Shown: positions 27,476 to 36,213 of the stretch, in pieces
Position numbering within the stretch: the first letter of the stretch is position 1
How the letters are laid out: each line of letters opens with the position of its first letter
Translations under genes and position numbers: made by a program
Notes under the pieces: model-generated
The model's database searches: none
What the model saw: the letters and a program-made list of their open reading frames with translations, nothing else
Told to the model about the DNA's origin: nothing
Assembly: GCA_963816855.1 (NCBI GenBank)
Contig: CAWFMA010000037.1
Coordinates: 102,099 to 166,098 of the forward strand
Source: DASTFP01 sp963816855
GTDB lineage: Bacteria > Verrucomicrobiota > Verrucomicrobiia > Chthoniobacterales > Terrimicrobiaceae
Length of the DNA stretch: 64,000 nt
Direction: 5' to 3'

Positions 27476-27670
27476 TTAAAACCCGCAGTTAGGACTTCCG
27501 AAACGCTGGACAACTTCAACTTGCGGGCCGTCAGCGACAACCGTAATGATCCTTGGATCGTTGCTCTCCAGCCTTTGCAAGTCAGCTTTGCTGCCGTTTA
27601 TCGTGGCAACAATTCTCCAGATCTCGCCCGAGAAGCGGACCGTATCATTAGTATGGAGTCTTGATGTCAC
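27476..27670 (-). CDS. small hypothetical protein cut by the repeat boundary
   Basis: A 64-residue frame (MTSRLHTNDTVRFSGEIWRI...) with a beta-rich pattern DTVRFSGEIWRIVATINGSK resembling small SH3-like modules attached to integrases. The left border of the 2.49-kb repeat (27550) falls inside it. Copy 2 keeps only the first 40 codons, then runs into an unrelated 10-codon tail. Function is unknown, and it may itself be a fragment of a transposase. Confidence 0.35.
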   Translation of the reverse strand: MTSRLHTNDTVRFSGEIWRIVATINGSKADLQRLESNDPRIITVVADGPQVEVVQRFGSPNCGF

Positions 27671-27811
27671 CTTGTGTTAGGTTGTTGTTTTAGAAAGGGA
27701 TTCGGTCTAAGACTCCGAACAGTTCCGGCTATCGCGGTCCTTCTTCTCCGTGCTTAGCGAAAAGCTCATCTTTTGCTAGCAGAAGCAGCAGGCTTTGCAG
27801 ACTTGCTCACC

Positions 27812-28006
27812 TCAGCCGACGTTCTCCTTGACTTGCCCCTGTCCGGCCTGAATTTGCTGGCCAGTCATCCCACAGACATACCCCGTAGCGATGCCGAATG
27901 TATCCAACGACACTATTCTGCGACAGGCTTGTCGTTCATACATTGTCCGGCCCGGATAGAATGTCCCTGACATGGTAATCAATGGAGTTTCAGTGTTGAT
28001 TTTCAT
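27812..28006 (-). CDS. small hypothetical protein, second of a coupled pair (copy 1)
   Basis: A 64-residue frame starting MKINTETPLITMSGTFYPGR. Its ATG (28004-28006) overlaps the stop of the upstream frame by four bases, the usual sign of translational coupling. It is conserved in copy 2 with one substitution. No transmembrane segment or known motif is present; two cysteines and a central YERQACRRIVS helix are visible. Function is unknown. Confidence 0.45.
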   Translation of the reverse strand: MKINTETPLITMSGTFYPGRTMYERQACRRIVSLDTFGIATGYVCGMTGQQIQAGQGQVKENVG

Positions 28007-28203
28007 TGTGTATTGTGATCAGGAGCGAATTCTGCCATATATTTGGATGAGAGGTTCGACCACACTCCGACCTCATGCCCCATTTCGGTTGCCAGTTTCT
28101 CTGCGTAACGTGATGCTACGCTGAGCAGTTTTCGGCACCCAAAGCTTGCTCCGAATGATGCTTGGCGCATGTCGCAAATCACGTAAGGATAATTATTGTT
28201 CAT
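28003..28203 (-). CDS. small hypothetical protein, first of a coupled pair (copy 1)
   Basis: A 66-residue frame (MNNNYPYVICDMRQASFGAS...) preserved without change in both repeat copies. It ends in the ATGA overlap with the next frame. The N-terminus YPYVICDMRQASFGASFGCR and a helical middle give no recognised family. The pair looks like a small operon of phage or plasmid type; that is inference. Confidence 0.45.
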   Translation of the reverse strand: MNNNYPYVICDMRQASFGASFGCRKLLSVASRYAEKLATEMGHEVGVWSNLSSKYMAEFAPDHNTQ

Positions 28204-28548
28204 AAAAGGGTGGACGCCCCGGTCTGGTGAGGAGTCACTGTTGCTTCCCGGTGGACAGGGAGCGGACGGTTGAAGGTTTCAGTTGGTGCAATGTTTCAGC
28301 AGCCGGGATTTCTGGTCGAAGAGCCCATGCAGCCATCTGAGGCTGCACAAGGCAGAGGCTCGGCGTTCCGGGGATCTAAAGGGGGAAAACTACGGTTGGA
28401 AACTATTCCACCGTGAAGACGCCCGGCGCCTGAGCGCCACATTATCGATGCGTCCGAGCGGATGAATTATCGATATGTGATAGCGTAGCATCTTGGTTTC
28501 TAACGATATACGATCGGATTCAGCGAAGTTGCAGCCTGTTTAAACAAT

Positions 28549-28827
28549 TTGCAAACTTGTGACAACGCCTGCATCGGCAAAAACGTGCCTGCGGAAGATT
28601 CGTCGGACGAAGACCGGCTGCGCGTCATCAACGTCAACCTCACTCCGTTTTCTACTGTTGCCACTCTTCTTCTCGCGGTCATGTTTATCACCGGATTCCT
28701 GGGGCTAAAACACGCCTATGGCGCCGGATTGCTTTTCATCGTTGCAACAGTCTTTCTCGGTTCCGCGTTGATTCGCTTCGCGCAAGAAGCGCGCATCAGT
28801 CTCCATGAGTATGATGAATACCAGTGA
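28549..28827 (+). CDS. small two-helix membrane protein (intact in copy 1)
   Basis: A 92-residue frame with two hydrophobic helices (TVATLLLAVMFITGFLGL and GAGLLFIVATVFLGSALI) and a charged C-terminus ending YDEYQ. The listed start is a TTG without a good ribosome site; an internal start is possible. In copy 2 a one-base deletion near 58838 breaks the frame before the first helix, so at most one copy is functional. No family recognised. Confidence 0.45.
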   Translation: MQTCDNACIGKNVPAEDSSDEDRLRVINVNLTPFSTVATLLLAVMFITGFLGLKHAYGAGLLFIVATVFLGSALIRFAQEARISLHEYDEYQ

Positions 28828-29050
28828 CTCAAACTCGGCGGGGACGTGGAAAAGCGAGGAATGCAAAGGCGACATTCCACGCGGTCAGGAGGACATCTAG
28901 TTCGGCAGCGAAGAAAATTTGCTGCGCAAAACGAGGTCAAACGCAAATTGTGCCGTGACTGGCCTGCACTGCATCGGCTCAATGAACGCGGGTTCTGCTG
29001 GCTTCCGAGTTGTCCTTGGCGAGTGCATCGACTGGTTCGCCTGGCAGGTG

Positions 29051-29248
29051 TTAGGTGGCACCGTTCTCAATGACATTCCCTTCTGCATCGGTTCGGAGAT
29101 ACCCTTTCGACGAATCGAGAATGACTAGTCGATTGTGCCATGGGTCCTCGATCACGGCACACAAGCCGATTCGAATCTCGAATGGCCCTGCAACCACCTT
29201 CCCGCCCGCTTCCAACAAATCTGCAGATCGCAGCTCGGACAGAAGCAA
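29051..29248 (-). pseudogene. VOC/glyoxalase-fold remnant (copy 1)
   Basis: The minus-strand frame contains AGPFEIRIGLCAVIEDPWHN, then RLVILDSSKGYLRTDAEGN. This resembles the C-terminal strand-metal region of glyoxalase/bleomycin-resistance (VOC) proteins (G-C-A-x-x-DPWGN-LVLLD-SKG). The N-terminal half is degenerate upstream. Copy 2 carries a longer version (59179-59448) with the same core. Confidence 0.5.
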
Positions 29249-29804
29249 TCCGGTTTCCCGAAAAGAAAAAGGCGCACCAGTTTCCCGCTGCGCTCTCCTT
29301 TCTTTTTGGTTTCGTCGGTCTACAGAGGCTTTCCGTTGCCCGTAGGTATCAAAGCTTTAACTGCTGCCACCTTTGCACTGTTCCACTCTAGCCCCAATTG
29401 TCATTCGCCTATCCGCGACGGCGAAGTCGAAGCGGGGCGCGCCTCCCGTGCTTTCATATTCAGGGCCTAGGGTTTCGAATGCGACCATAACAGCGGAATG
29501 ACGGGGGACCCCACCGGTGGCAGTGGGCAGGGCTGTGGCAGGCATGGGGGTATCAGTGCTTACAGAAAAAATTGCGCCTTAAAAATACAGCCGTCGTTTC
29601 CAGTCGAGAACTCCTTCGGGAGACGTCTGCTAGCTAGTTCACGCCCAAACAGTAACGGGGACCATCGGAAGAGCAGGTTAGCGCATCCTGTGTTGATCTC
29701 GTCTGAATCGTCCCAGGGCCAGCTCGCGAATCCGGGACCGCTGCTGTTCGGCTAAACACCGAAAGCGCATCGGAGGTTACTGGCGCGGAAGTTCGTATCG
29801 CAGT

Positions 29805-30038
29805 TCAAAAATCGACAAGATTCTTATTCATGCGGACCGCCGCGTCGATTGGAATCTTCCTGCCGGGTGCACTAACATTTCTTACGTCACCCTCTGCGTT
29901 ATTGTCATCTTCACCGAGAGCGTGTGCCGCCTCGTGAGCGAGCGCCAAGCCCAAATCGACCCCCTTGAGGTCATCTTGCATTATGCAGTAGCGATTAAGA
30001 AAGGTCGAGCTCCCCGGTTTGTCCGTTAGCGCTACCGC
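29805..30038 (-). pseudogene. HEXXH metallopeptidase, truncated 3' end (copy 1)
   Basis: The last 77 codons of the metallopeptidase seen complete to this point in copy 2. They include the zinc motif LALAHEAAHALGEDDNNAEG. The repeat border at 30038 replaces the rest with unrelated sequence that stays open to 30158, giving a chimeric 117-residue frame. It is not expected to be functional, because most of the domain is lost. Confidence 0.75.
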
Positions 30039-30055
30039 CGAGGCAATGAAGCGGT

Positions 30056-30364
30056 TTGTGCCCAGACCGTCAACTCGCGCAGCGTATTGAGGCGTATATA
30101 CGCCCCGGCGCTCTCGACTTGCGTAAGTTTTACCACGCGCCCCCCGAAGCAAATCCAACCTTGGATTGCGCGGTTGAACTCGCCGGCGAACATTTGCTGT
30201 ATTCGATCTCGCTCAAGCGGACGGGTGTCTATCTTGCCGCGGCTCCCCTGGATGGCGACGGCGTGCTCGAAACCATCGTCCGCTTAATGACTGGGCGACC
30301 CTGCAGCGTTTGGTCGGCGCCTTGGAACGGAACGCGATCCGAAGCTTGCATCCGCGGCCGTTAG
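30056..30364 (+). CDS. hypothetical protein, possibly 5'-truncated at repeat border
   Basis: A 102-residue frame starting at a TTG 18 bases after the repeat border. It reads DRQLAQRIEAYIRPGALDLR, then later ELAGEHLLYSISLKRTGVYL. Composition is protein-like (alternating strands and helices), but no family was recognised. Its position suggests that the true N-terminus was lost when the repeat junction formed. Confidence 0.35.
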   Translation: MCPDRQLAQRIEAYIRPGALDLRKFYHAPPEANPTLDCAVELAGEHLLYSISLKRTGVYLAAAPLDGDGVLETIVRLMTGRPCSVWSAPWNGTRSEACIRGR

Positions 30365-30400
30365 AAGTTGGCTATAGCCCTGGCTTCGACAACCGGATTA

Positions 30401-30571
30401 TCACATAGACCCTCCGCCCCCACCCCCACCGACTACAGGGGCTGTTTGCTGCTGGCGTTCCAGCTGTGCCTGCCACATGCGGGCCTCGCTCGCAGATTGG
30501 GGTTGATTCGCGGCGCATCCTAGGGCCATCAAACAAACTATCCCTACGAGCCCAATTGAGCGAAGGCTCAT
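30401..30571 (-). CDS. small lipoprotein (56 residues)
   Basis: Too short for common gene finders. It reads MSLRSIGLVGIVCLMALGCA and continues with ANQPQSASEARMWQAQL and a glutamine stretch. It ends in seven glycines, Ser, Met and a stop. The N-terminus is a good lipoprotein signal with lipobox MALGC. The ribosome-binding site is weak. Small secreted lipoproteins of this type are usually envelope proteins of unknown role. Confidence 0.55.
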   Translation of the reverse strand: MSLRSIGLVGIVCLMALGCAANQPQSASEARMWQAQLERQQQTAPVVGGGGGGGSM

Positions 30572-30743
30572 AGAACAAGCGTAACACGGCTGCCTCCGGC
30601 AACAAGAAATTAAAAGCCACGCCTTTCGCCGAGTTCGTCCCTATTACTTCCGTAGGTTCCTATTTTTTAGATCGATCCTTCTAGGTTCTTCGCCGATCTT
30701 TTATAGGCATGCGGCGCGAGCGACCCCGGAAAAGGCCGGGTTT

Positions 30744-31328
30744 TTGATCAAAAAAGATATACCTTTTGCCGCCCCGCGGCCTAAGTGTCGGGCGTTAAGC
30801 AACTCATCGCCGGAATCAAAGGTAGTAAGCCCGGGTCGGGGGCCGCCGAAGCCCGACGGCCACCTATCGAAGGCAGAATCGCACGCGCTTGACGCGGAAT
30901 ACCGGCGGCAGCGCAACCTCGCGCTTCAATTGAAGAACCACCGGGAGCAGATGCTCCTTGGCGAACGGCGGGGCCAGCTGATCGAGAAAAAGCTGGTCCA
31001 GACGCAGGCGGCGTTTTTGCTCGTAGGGATGCGGCAGCGGGCGCTGACTTTGCCGCAGGCTTATTGCGACCGCTTGGCGGCGTCGGGCGACCCGCTTGAG
31101 GTGAAGTCGGTCCTCGATCAGGCGATGCGGGAGCTTTTGAGCGAGATGCAAGAGCTGCCGACCCGCATCGATGCGGCGGAATGGGACAGGTTTCTCGCCG
31201 AGCAAACGACCGACGACGGCTCGCCCTCGGGATCGAAGGAAAAGCCCGCGAAGGCCAACCCCGCCGAAGGCCAAAATAGGGGAAACGCTCGAAAACTTCG
31301 CGGCACGATGCCCGTGGCGGGCTTTTAA
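30744..31328 (+). CDS. helical protein, resembles phage terminase small subunit C-terminus
   Basis: A 194-residue charged protein. The central part ALQLKNHREQMLLGERRGQL followed by IEKKLVQTQAAFLLVGMRQR and QAMRELLSEMQELP resembles Nu1/terminase-small-subunit C-terminal helices (G-x-L-I----V, then ---R-x-LL-LP). The N-terminal 45 residues and the C-terminal 40 are low-complexity. The start is TTG at 30744 and may be further in. No other phage packaging gene is nearby, so function is doubtful. Confidence 0.42.
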   Translation: MIKKDIPFAAPRPKCRALSNSSPESKVVSPGRGPPKPDGHLSKAESHALDAEYRRQRNLALQLKNHREQMLLGERRGQLIEKKLVQTQAAFLLVGMRQRALTLPQAYCDRLAASGDPLEVKSVLDQAMRELLSEMQELPTRIDAAEWDRFLAEQTTDDGSPSGSKEKPAKANPAEGQNRGNARKLRGTMPVAGF

Positions 31329-31777
31329 TGCCGGGCCGGCTATGATCCCCCCCGGCAAAGCCGGCGGGCGAACGCCCTGGCCCGGGACGGGCCGCAAACG
31401 CGCCGGCGAGGTCTATTGACAATTGAAAGATTCCTGAATCCTTCGACGCCTTTGTCCGGCCACATCTATTTTATAGCGGCCGCCGCCCCTTCGGGGGCCT
31501 TACTTTCGCAAGACGGGAGCGCGATACGGCCCCGCGCCGAAGACGGGCGTGAGTTCTTCCGAAGGCGCCGCAAGTTCTTCGTAACGGTTCGCGCTGCGCA
31601 TTGAAGGCCGGCGGCCTTTACCTGCTCCGCCTTCGATAAATGTTGGCCCTCGGGGGCTACAATTTCTTTCGGCGGTCGTCCGGCTTGCGCCTTTTCAAGT
31701 TCCCTTGAAATCTTGCCGATCTGCGCAGTTGCATGTTGAGCCGAGACTGCGTAGTAATTTCGTATAAATTATCGCGC
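31329..31777. other. 450-bp stretch without a gene
   Basis: Only short frames occur. A GC-rich segment with symmetrical runs (GGCCGCCGCC, later GGCCGGCGGCC) is present around 31480-31615, but no clear hairpin-plus-T-run was confirmed. Nothing else recognised. Confidence 0.4.
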
Positions 31778-32167
31778 ATGAGAGTCACAACATTGGATCA
31801 GCTCATGGAGGACTTCGAAAGAGGAAAGGAAGAAAAGCGCAATACGGTTGTCGCTTGGCTGGATGGCAGCGCTTATCACCTCACGCCTCACAATGGTTTG
31901 CTCTTCATTGATGGAATAGACACGAGCAAAGGTAAAGCGCCGCAAAGGGTTTTCGGAGTGATTCCAGTGCAACGGCTCGTCGCCTTGGCCCAGCGCTGGA
32001 TTGCGGAATCAAAGGGCATAGACGGGGATCGCCGAATCAAAGTCACTCCCGAGATGGTGAAAACCGTCCGGGAGTCAAAAGAGTCAAATCGGTCGATTGC
32101 CAAACGTCTCGCAGTAAGCGAATCGACAGTCCGACAAATTCGCTCCGAACGAGGCCGATACGGGTAG
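31778..32167 (+). CDS. small protein with C-terminal helix-turn-helix
   Basis: A 129-residue protein beginning MRVTTLDQLMEDFERGKEEK (ATG at 31778; the frame opens at 31733). The C-terminus NRSIAKRLAVSESTVRQIRS is a classical helix-turn-helix of the resolvase/transcription-factor type. The middle (YHLTPHNGLLFIDGIDTSKG) is strand-rich. It may be a DNA-binding regulator of the mobile region. A probable ribbon-helix-helix frame converges on it downstream. Confidence 0.6.
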   Translation: MRVTTLDQLMEDFERGKEEKRNTVVAWLDGSAYHLTPHNGLLFIDGIDTSKGKAPQRVFGVIPVQRLVALAQRWIAESKGIDGDRRIKVTPEMVKTVRESKESNRSIAKRLAVSESTVRQIRSERGRYG

Positions 32168-32181
32168 CCCGGGCGCGCCGC

Positions 32182-32390
32182 CTAGCTTTTCCGGCCGGCG
32201 GCCCGTTGGACAAGATGCTCGTTTACCGCCTCGCTCGCGGCCCGCCGCACGACCTGCGGTCGGGTAAGCTTGTTTTCCGCGCAGAAGCGGTCGAGCGCGC
32301 GGAGTTCGCCGCGGGTTAAGCGTAGGGTGACTTTCGCCGACGCGCCGGTGCCGGTTGTCGGGAGGCGTTCGCAGCATTTGGCATAGCGGA
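32182..32390 (-). CDS. ribbon-helix-helix-like fragment (MobC-like)
   Basis: The minus-strand frame contains AKVTLRLTRGELRALDRFCA, then ENKLTRPQVVRRAASEAVNE, ending at a TAG (32182-32184). A strand with alternating residues, then two helices, is the pattern of RHH proteins such as MobC or antitoxins. No ATG occurs in this frame close upstream, so the start is unclear and the gene may be truncated. Confidence 0.32.
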
Positions 32391-32480
32391 TGGGTCTCGA
32401 AAACGCCCTAAAAATGGCGTTTAACGCGGCTGCATAAGAGGTCGCCGGTGACTGCTTATCGTAAATATTTTCCTAATTCG

Positions 32481-32960
32481 TCAAACGAGCGCGTATAGCT
32501 TGTGATGCCAGACCCTTTGCAAAACCAGGAAGAGAGCGGCCGTGGAACATCCGAAGGTAAGTAGCCCGTTGATCGCACAGATCGGCCCGAGGCTCCTCCA
32601 CGGTTTCGAGAGCACGACATCACCGTAGCCGAGCGCCGTGTGCGAAACACAGGCGTAATACCAACCGTCGCCGAACGAGGTCAGGTGGCCCGACTTCCAG
32701 AAAAAAGCTGCCCATATCGAGGCCTCCGCGATGTGCGCTACGAATAGACCAGAAATGGCTGCAAGGACGACGAGAATATCCGTCGGTCTCCCCCCGAGGG
32801 TAGCCCTTGCCCAAGCCCCGAGCCACTCCAAGAAGTCGCCGAGGCTGAAGAGAATTCCGGCATGGAGGGCCGAGACAAACATGGCGAGCAGCAGCGCGAG
32901 CGGATAGATCTTCAGCAGGACACGCAGGCGGTCGGCAGGAGTGGGAGTTTCTTGCTTCAT
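32481..32960 (-). CDS. two-transmembrane potassium channel (Ion_trans_2)
   Basis: A 159-residue integral membrane protein. The pore region reads GDGWYYACVSHTALGYGDVV, containing the K+ selectivity filter T-x-GYGD. Helices precede it (PLALLLAMFVSALHAGILF, ILVVLAAISGLFVAHIAEAS) and follow it (SLGPICAINGLLTFGCSTAA). The ATG at 32960 (MKQETPTPADRLRVLLKIYP) is preferred to the longer frame. No cytoplasmic ligand domain is attached, so it would be a simple K+ leak or voltage-insensitive channel. Confidence 0.85.
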   Translation of the reverse strand: MKQETPTPADRLRVLLKIYPLALLLAMFVSALHAGILFSLGDFLEWLGAWARATLGGRPTDILVVLAAISGLFVAHIAEASIWAAFFWKSGHLTSFGDGWYYACVSHTALGYGDVVLSKPWRSLGPICAINGLLTFGCSTAALFLVLQRVWHHKLYALV

Positions 32961-33219
32961 AGCGACAGCGTAGCGCGCGATTTGGGATTTTGTCCCAAGA
33001 GATTGTTGCATCCGGGAAATCCCTCGACCAAGCGGCGGCAAGGCCAACCCGCGAGTCACCGCCGGTTCATTTCTTCGGGGAGCCTGATTTTATCCTACCA
33101 CAGATTTCGGGAAGCGTCTTTGCAGAGCAAAGTCCGGGCAGTTTAAGGGCATGGCTTCGGAAATCTGCTTCGTTTTTGGAGAGTATAAGTCTTAGTAAGT
33201 GCCTTATCGTCAACCTAAA

Positions 33220-33267
33220 GCCAGCACCAGGATTCGAACGGGGGACCTACTGATTACAAATCAGGAG
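33220..33267 (-). tRNA. tRNA-Thr(TGT) 3' half, decayed
   Basis: The minus strand reads from the anticodon arm (CTGATTTGTAATCAG, anticodon TGT in loop TTTGTAA) through variable loop and TTCGAAT T-loop to an acceptor 3' strand ending GGTGCTGGCT. The 5' half is absent: sequence before the anticodon arm has no D-arm. Two T-stem pairs are mismatched. This is the usual appearance of an attachment-site remnant left by an element that integrates at a tRNA 3' end; a dead gene fragment is the alternative. Confidence 0.65.
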
Positions 33268-33722
33268 GAGTTAAAATCGTTCAGATTAACCATGAATCGG
33301 GGCCAGTTGGGGCGACACTGTCGGGCTGGCTCCTCGATTTTTGCGATGGAGATCGGGATCGTGAGGGCTAACCGCGATGAATCTCCGATCAGCAGAAGGT
33401 GTTCCCATTGACGAAAATCGCCCTTGAAACCCATGCTCTGGGCGACTTCGAAGCTCGAGATCAAAGCCCACGGTGCGGCCATGCGAGTTGGTCAGATTGT
33501 CTCACTATAGTTCGATAGACCAATGAAATTCGTAACTCACTGATAATCAAAGATGGATCGGGTGAAGGGAAACGAACCCTCGTTTCCTACTCGACTCTCT
33601 CGCCGCGTTAAGGTCCCAAAACGAGAGGGCCACCTTTTCTTTCGTAGCCAAAGAACGATCCACCTCAACCCATCCCAATTCCTTCGTGAGCCTCATCTAC
33701 TTCGCCCGGTGGGGATTTTGGC
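33268..33722. other. 455-bp stretch, mostly non-coding
   Basis: The minus-strand frame 33261-33482 includes FEVAQSMGFKGDFRQWEHLL, which resembles the start of a small conserved protein. It lacks a convincing end and is probably a remnant. Nothing else was recognised. Confidence 0.35.
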
Positions 33723-34446
33723 TTACGTTCCACTGATCGTGCCGTCGCGGGTTGCCCTTGCGCTTCGATCGACTAGGAAAAGGACGAGCGTTGCATCGGC
33801 TTCGGCATGGATGGCTGGCAACGCGGCATCGAGGTCGGTCGCGGCCTCGCCCTTGACGAGACGCTCGCTTCCCTCCCGGACAGCGCCGTCCATCACGTAA
33901 AGCCAGGGGGTGAGATTGTCAGCCGTCGGCACCGACAGTATTTGTCCGCCTGCCAGGCGCGCATCGTAAACTCGCACCTGCTGACGGATCGTCAGCGGTT
34001 GCGGGACCACCGATCAGGTGCCAGTGGCCAGTGCTGATGGGTGCTGGCCGATCGAAAAACTGCACGCCGGCGGCCAGATCGGCTTCCAGCGGCCGGATGA
34101 ATATTTGCAGCGCCGCGACCGGCGTTTCGGGCGTGGACTCCTCGTGCCAGAAACCGCGGCCGGCATTCATCATCATGAGCTTGTTGGGCGAGAGCGCGAC
34201 TTTATATCCGCCGGAATCCTCATGCACCATGGTGCCGCGCCAAAGGTAGGTGAGGATTTCGTCGTTGGTGTGCTCGTGCATATGGACGAGCGTGCCGACG
34301 TCGAGGTTGGCATGGTCAACGACGCTCAGCGGACCAAAGGCAGGATCGGCGTCATGGCCAAGAATCGCCCCTGGACGTATGCGCCTGATCCGGAACGGGC
34401 CTTGTTTGAAGGAGCGGCCGGCTTTGGCGCGGAGGATTTTCAGCAT
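33723..34446 (-). pseudogene. pirin-family cupin protein, frameshifted
   Basis: A two-cupin pirin protein of about 240 residues in two frames. The first (ATG at 34446) gives MLKILRAKAGRSFKQGPFRI, then metal-binding HMHEHTNDEILTYLWRG and GRGFWHEEST. Near 33990 a frame change is needed to continue with LTIRQQVRVYDARLAGGQIL to a stop at 33723. Pirins are Fe/Ni cupins, some with quercetinase activity. The N-terminal cupin with its histidines is intact, so a truncated product could still fold. Confidence 0.8.
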
Positions 34447-34499
34447 GGAGTCTCCTTTAACTTACACGAAGTAGTTTCTTAGGAGTCGTTTCCGGGTGT

Positions 34500-34967
34500 T
34501 CAGTGTGGCACAACGAACTCCAAGTCATATTTCGGCGCGGCTTGCTTAAGCTTGAGGATGTCCTCCGGGGAAGGTGGCACCGGCGCATCTTGGCGGCTGT
34601 GTAACGGGGTTCCGACCTCTGCAAAGAACCTCTCCAGGCCGGCCGGTGTGACCGTGACGATCATCCTGCCGGGCGTCGAACCGACGTTCTTGAAGTTGTG
34701 GGGCACGGATCGCTGGCCAAACACCGACTGCCCCGCGCCGACACGCAATGGCTGGCCCGCGATGGTAAACTCAAACTCGCCGTCGATGACATAGAATGCC
34801 TCGTCCTCGCGGTGATGAATGTGCGGCGACGATCCACTGCCGGGCGGCACGAAGAACTCAAACACCGCATACGCGCCATCGGTCTGCTCAGCGGTGAGAA
34901 GGAACGTGTAGCCGTCCCCGACCACGGAGAACACGCGATAGGTGTCAGGAAGAGAAGATGCAGACAT
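34500..34967 (-). CDS. cupin-2 domain protein
   Basis: A 155-residue single-domain cupin. Motif 1 is SPHIHHREDEAFYVIDGEFE, which supplies two to three metal histidines and the glutamate. Motif 2 lies in GQRSVPHNFKNVGSTPGRMI, with the last histidine. Such stand-alone cupins are dioxygenases, isomerases or sugar-binding proteins; the substrate is not predictable. It lies between the pirin pseudogene and the alpha/beta hydrolase, all on the minus strand, a common redox/detoxification gene set. Confidence 0.85.
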   Translation of the reverse strand: MSASSLPDTYRVFSVVGDGYTFLLTAEQTDGAYAVFEFFVPPGSGSSPHIHHREDEAFYVIDGEFEFTIAGQPLRVGAGQSVFGQRSVPHNFKNVGSTPGRMIVTVTPAGLERFFAEVGTPLHSRQDAPVPPSPEDILKLKQAAPKYDLEFVVPH

Positions 34968-35060
34968 CGGGAAAAGTTTACGACGAAGTTAGCGGGACGC
35001 GCGAGGAAACGGCTAACGGCCAAAAGCTCAGCGTTTGGAAGTCGAGGCGTGGCATGGTCG

Positions 35061-35927
35061 TTAGTCCTTCAGTGTCCCGGCAAGGAAGTCAGTCAACAAC
35101 TCGGCCAACCGCGCCGGCTGCTCCTCCGCGACCCAGTGGCCGCAGCGCTCGATGACGGCCGGGTGGACAGCGTTGGCCAGCGGCTGCATCATTCGGGCCA
35201 CCTGACCCGCCATGCTGTGGTCGCCGCCGATCGCGAGGACCGGCATCGGCAACTTCGTCCGGGCATTCTCCTCGTTGTTCCGCGCGTCCGTTGGGAACGC
35301 CCGGTAGTGCTCAAAGCCGCCCCGCAGTGCGCCGGGGGCCGCCATGCGGCGAGCGTATTTGCCGAGGTCGTCCTCGGTGACGGCGTAACTGTCGTAGGCC
35401 AGATGCCGAACGAAGTAGGACAAGAACATCTGCTCCCGGCCGGCGACCAGCATCTCGGGCACCCCGGGGGCCGCGAAAAAGCCGAAGTGCCAGAACTTAG
35501 GGTATTTCGCGGCGTCCATCAATTCTTCGAGCCCCAGCCCCGGCAACGCGGCCTCGGCGACGGCGAGCCGGCGAACCTCCTGGGGATGTGCCGCGGCGTA
35601 GTCGTAGGCGACCATCATGCCGATGTCGTGGCCGACAAGGTCGATCTCACGGAGGCCGAGGTGACGCACCAGTTGACGGATGTCTTCCGCGACGGTGCGC
35701 TTGTCGTAGCCGCTGGCGGGCTTGTCGGAGTCGCCGAACCCCCGGAGGTCGGGGGCGACCACGGTGTAGCGGCTCGCCATGACGGGGATTAAGTGCCGCC
35801 ACTCGTGCCACGTCTGTGGCCACCCGTGGAGCAGCACCACCGGGTCGCCCGCGCCGGCCGTAACACAATGGAGGCGCACGCCGTTCACCTCAGCCGTGTG
35901 ATGCGCCAGAGCAGTTTCGTTCGTCAT
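35061..35927 (-). CDS. alpha/beta hydrolase, epoxide-hydrolase-like
   Basis: A 288-residue alpha/beta hydrolase. The oxyanion segment is VVLLHGWPQTWHEW (HGWP). The nucleophile elbow is DLVGHDIGMMVAYDYA, with Asp as nucleophile, as in epoxide hydrolases and haloalkane dehalogenases and unlike Ser esterases. The catalytic histidine is in ERCGHWVAEEQPARL. DLRGFGDSDKP is also present. Length and order are normal. It probably opens epoxides or removes halogens from small organics. It is in line with the cupin gene downstream. Confidence 0.9.
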   Translation of the reverse strand: MTNETALAHHTAEVNGVRLHCVTAGAGDPVVLLHGWPQTWHEWRHLIPVMASRYTVVAPDLRGFGDSDKPASGYDKRTVAEDIRQLVRHLGLREIDLVGHDIGMMVAYDYAAAHPQEVRRLAVAEAALPGLGLEELMDAAKYPKFWHFGFFAAPGVPEMLVAGREQMFLSYFVRHLAYDSYAVTEDDLGKYARRMAAPGALRGGFEHYRAFPTDARNNEENARTKLPMPVLAIGGDHSMAGQVARMMQPLANAVHPAVIERCGHWVAEEQPARLAELLTDFLAGTLKD

Positions 35928-35955
35928 ACATTCCTTTTAGTTGAACTTCAGTTGG

Positions 35956-36213
35956 TTAAGCCGTCATCGACATGCGAGTGGGCGTCCAATGGCCAAAGGC
36001 CGTTGTCGAGTTGGCGTGACACGCCTGTGAACAAGTCCGCCGTGTCGGCGTCGCGAAGTCCGCTATCGCAGTCTCCAGGAGCGCGGCGTGCGCACACACA
36101 TCGTCGAAGGCTGGATCAGCCTTCGGCCCGAGGACAAGACTGGGACGCATCCGGCGAATCTGAAACGGCCCCTGGCGGACAACCCGCCTTGCGTTGGCGC
36201 GGAGAATTTTCAT
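35956..36213 (-). pseudogene. second pirin-family remnant
   Basis: The first 35 codons (MKILRANARRVVRQGPFQIR, then RMRPSLVLGPKADPAFDDV) match the N-terminus of the pirin gene at 34446. The remainder is unrelated sequence to the stop. Its ATG (36211-36213) overlaps the stop of the decayed STAND tail. It suggests two pirin paralogues once lay either side of the cupin and hydrolase genes. Confidence 0.65.

Larger units (their letters stand above)
27550..30038 (+). repeat. 2.49-kb direct repeat, copy 1
   Basis: It matches 57752-60238 over its full length with about twenty differences (about 99% identity): mostly single-base changes and two one-base indels (near 28303 and 28637). The copies lie in the same orientation 30.2 kb apart. 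Contents are two coupled small frames, a small membrane-protein frame, a VOC-like remnant and the 3' end of a metallopeptidase gene. The right border (30038) truncates that metallopeptidase, which continues only in copy 2. Confidence 0.95.

Noticed and set aside
34698..35792. 364-codon plus-strand frame opposite the cupin and hydrolase genes
   Set aside because: It is a shadow: both minus-strand genes have intact metal or catalytic motifs.
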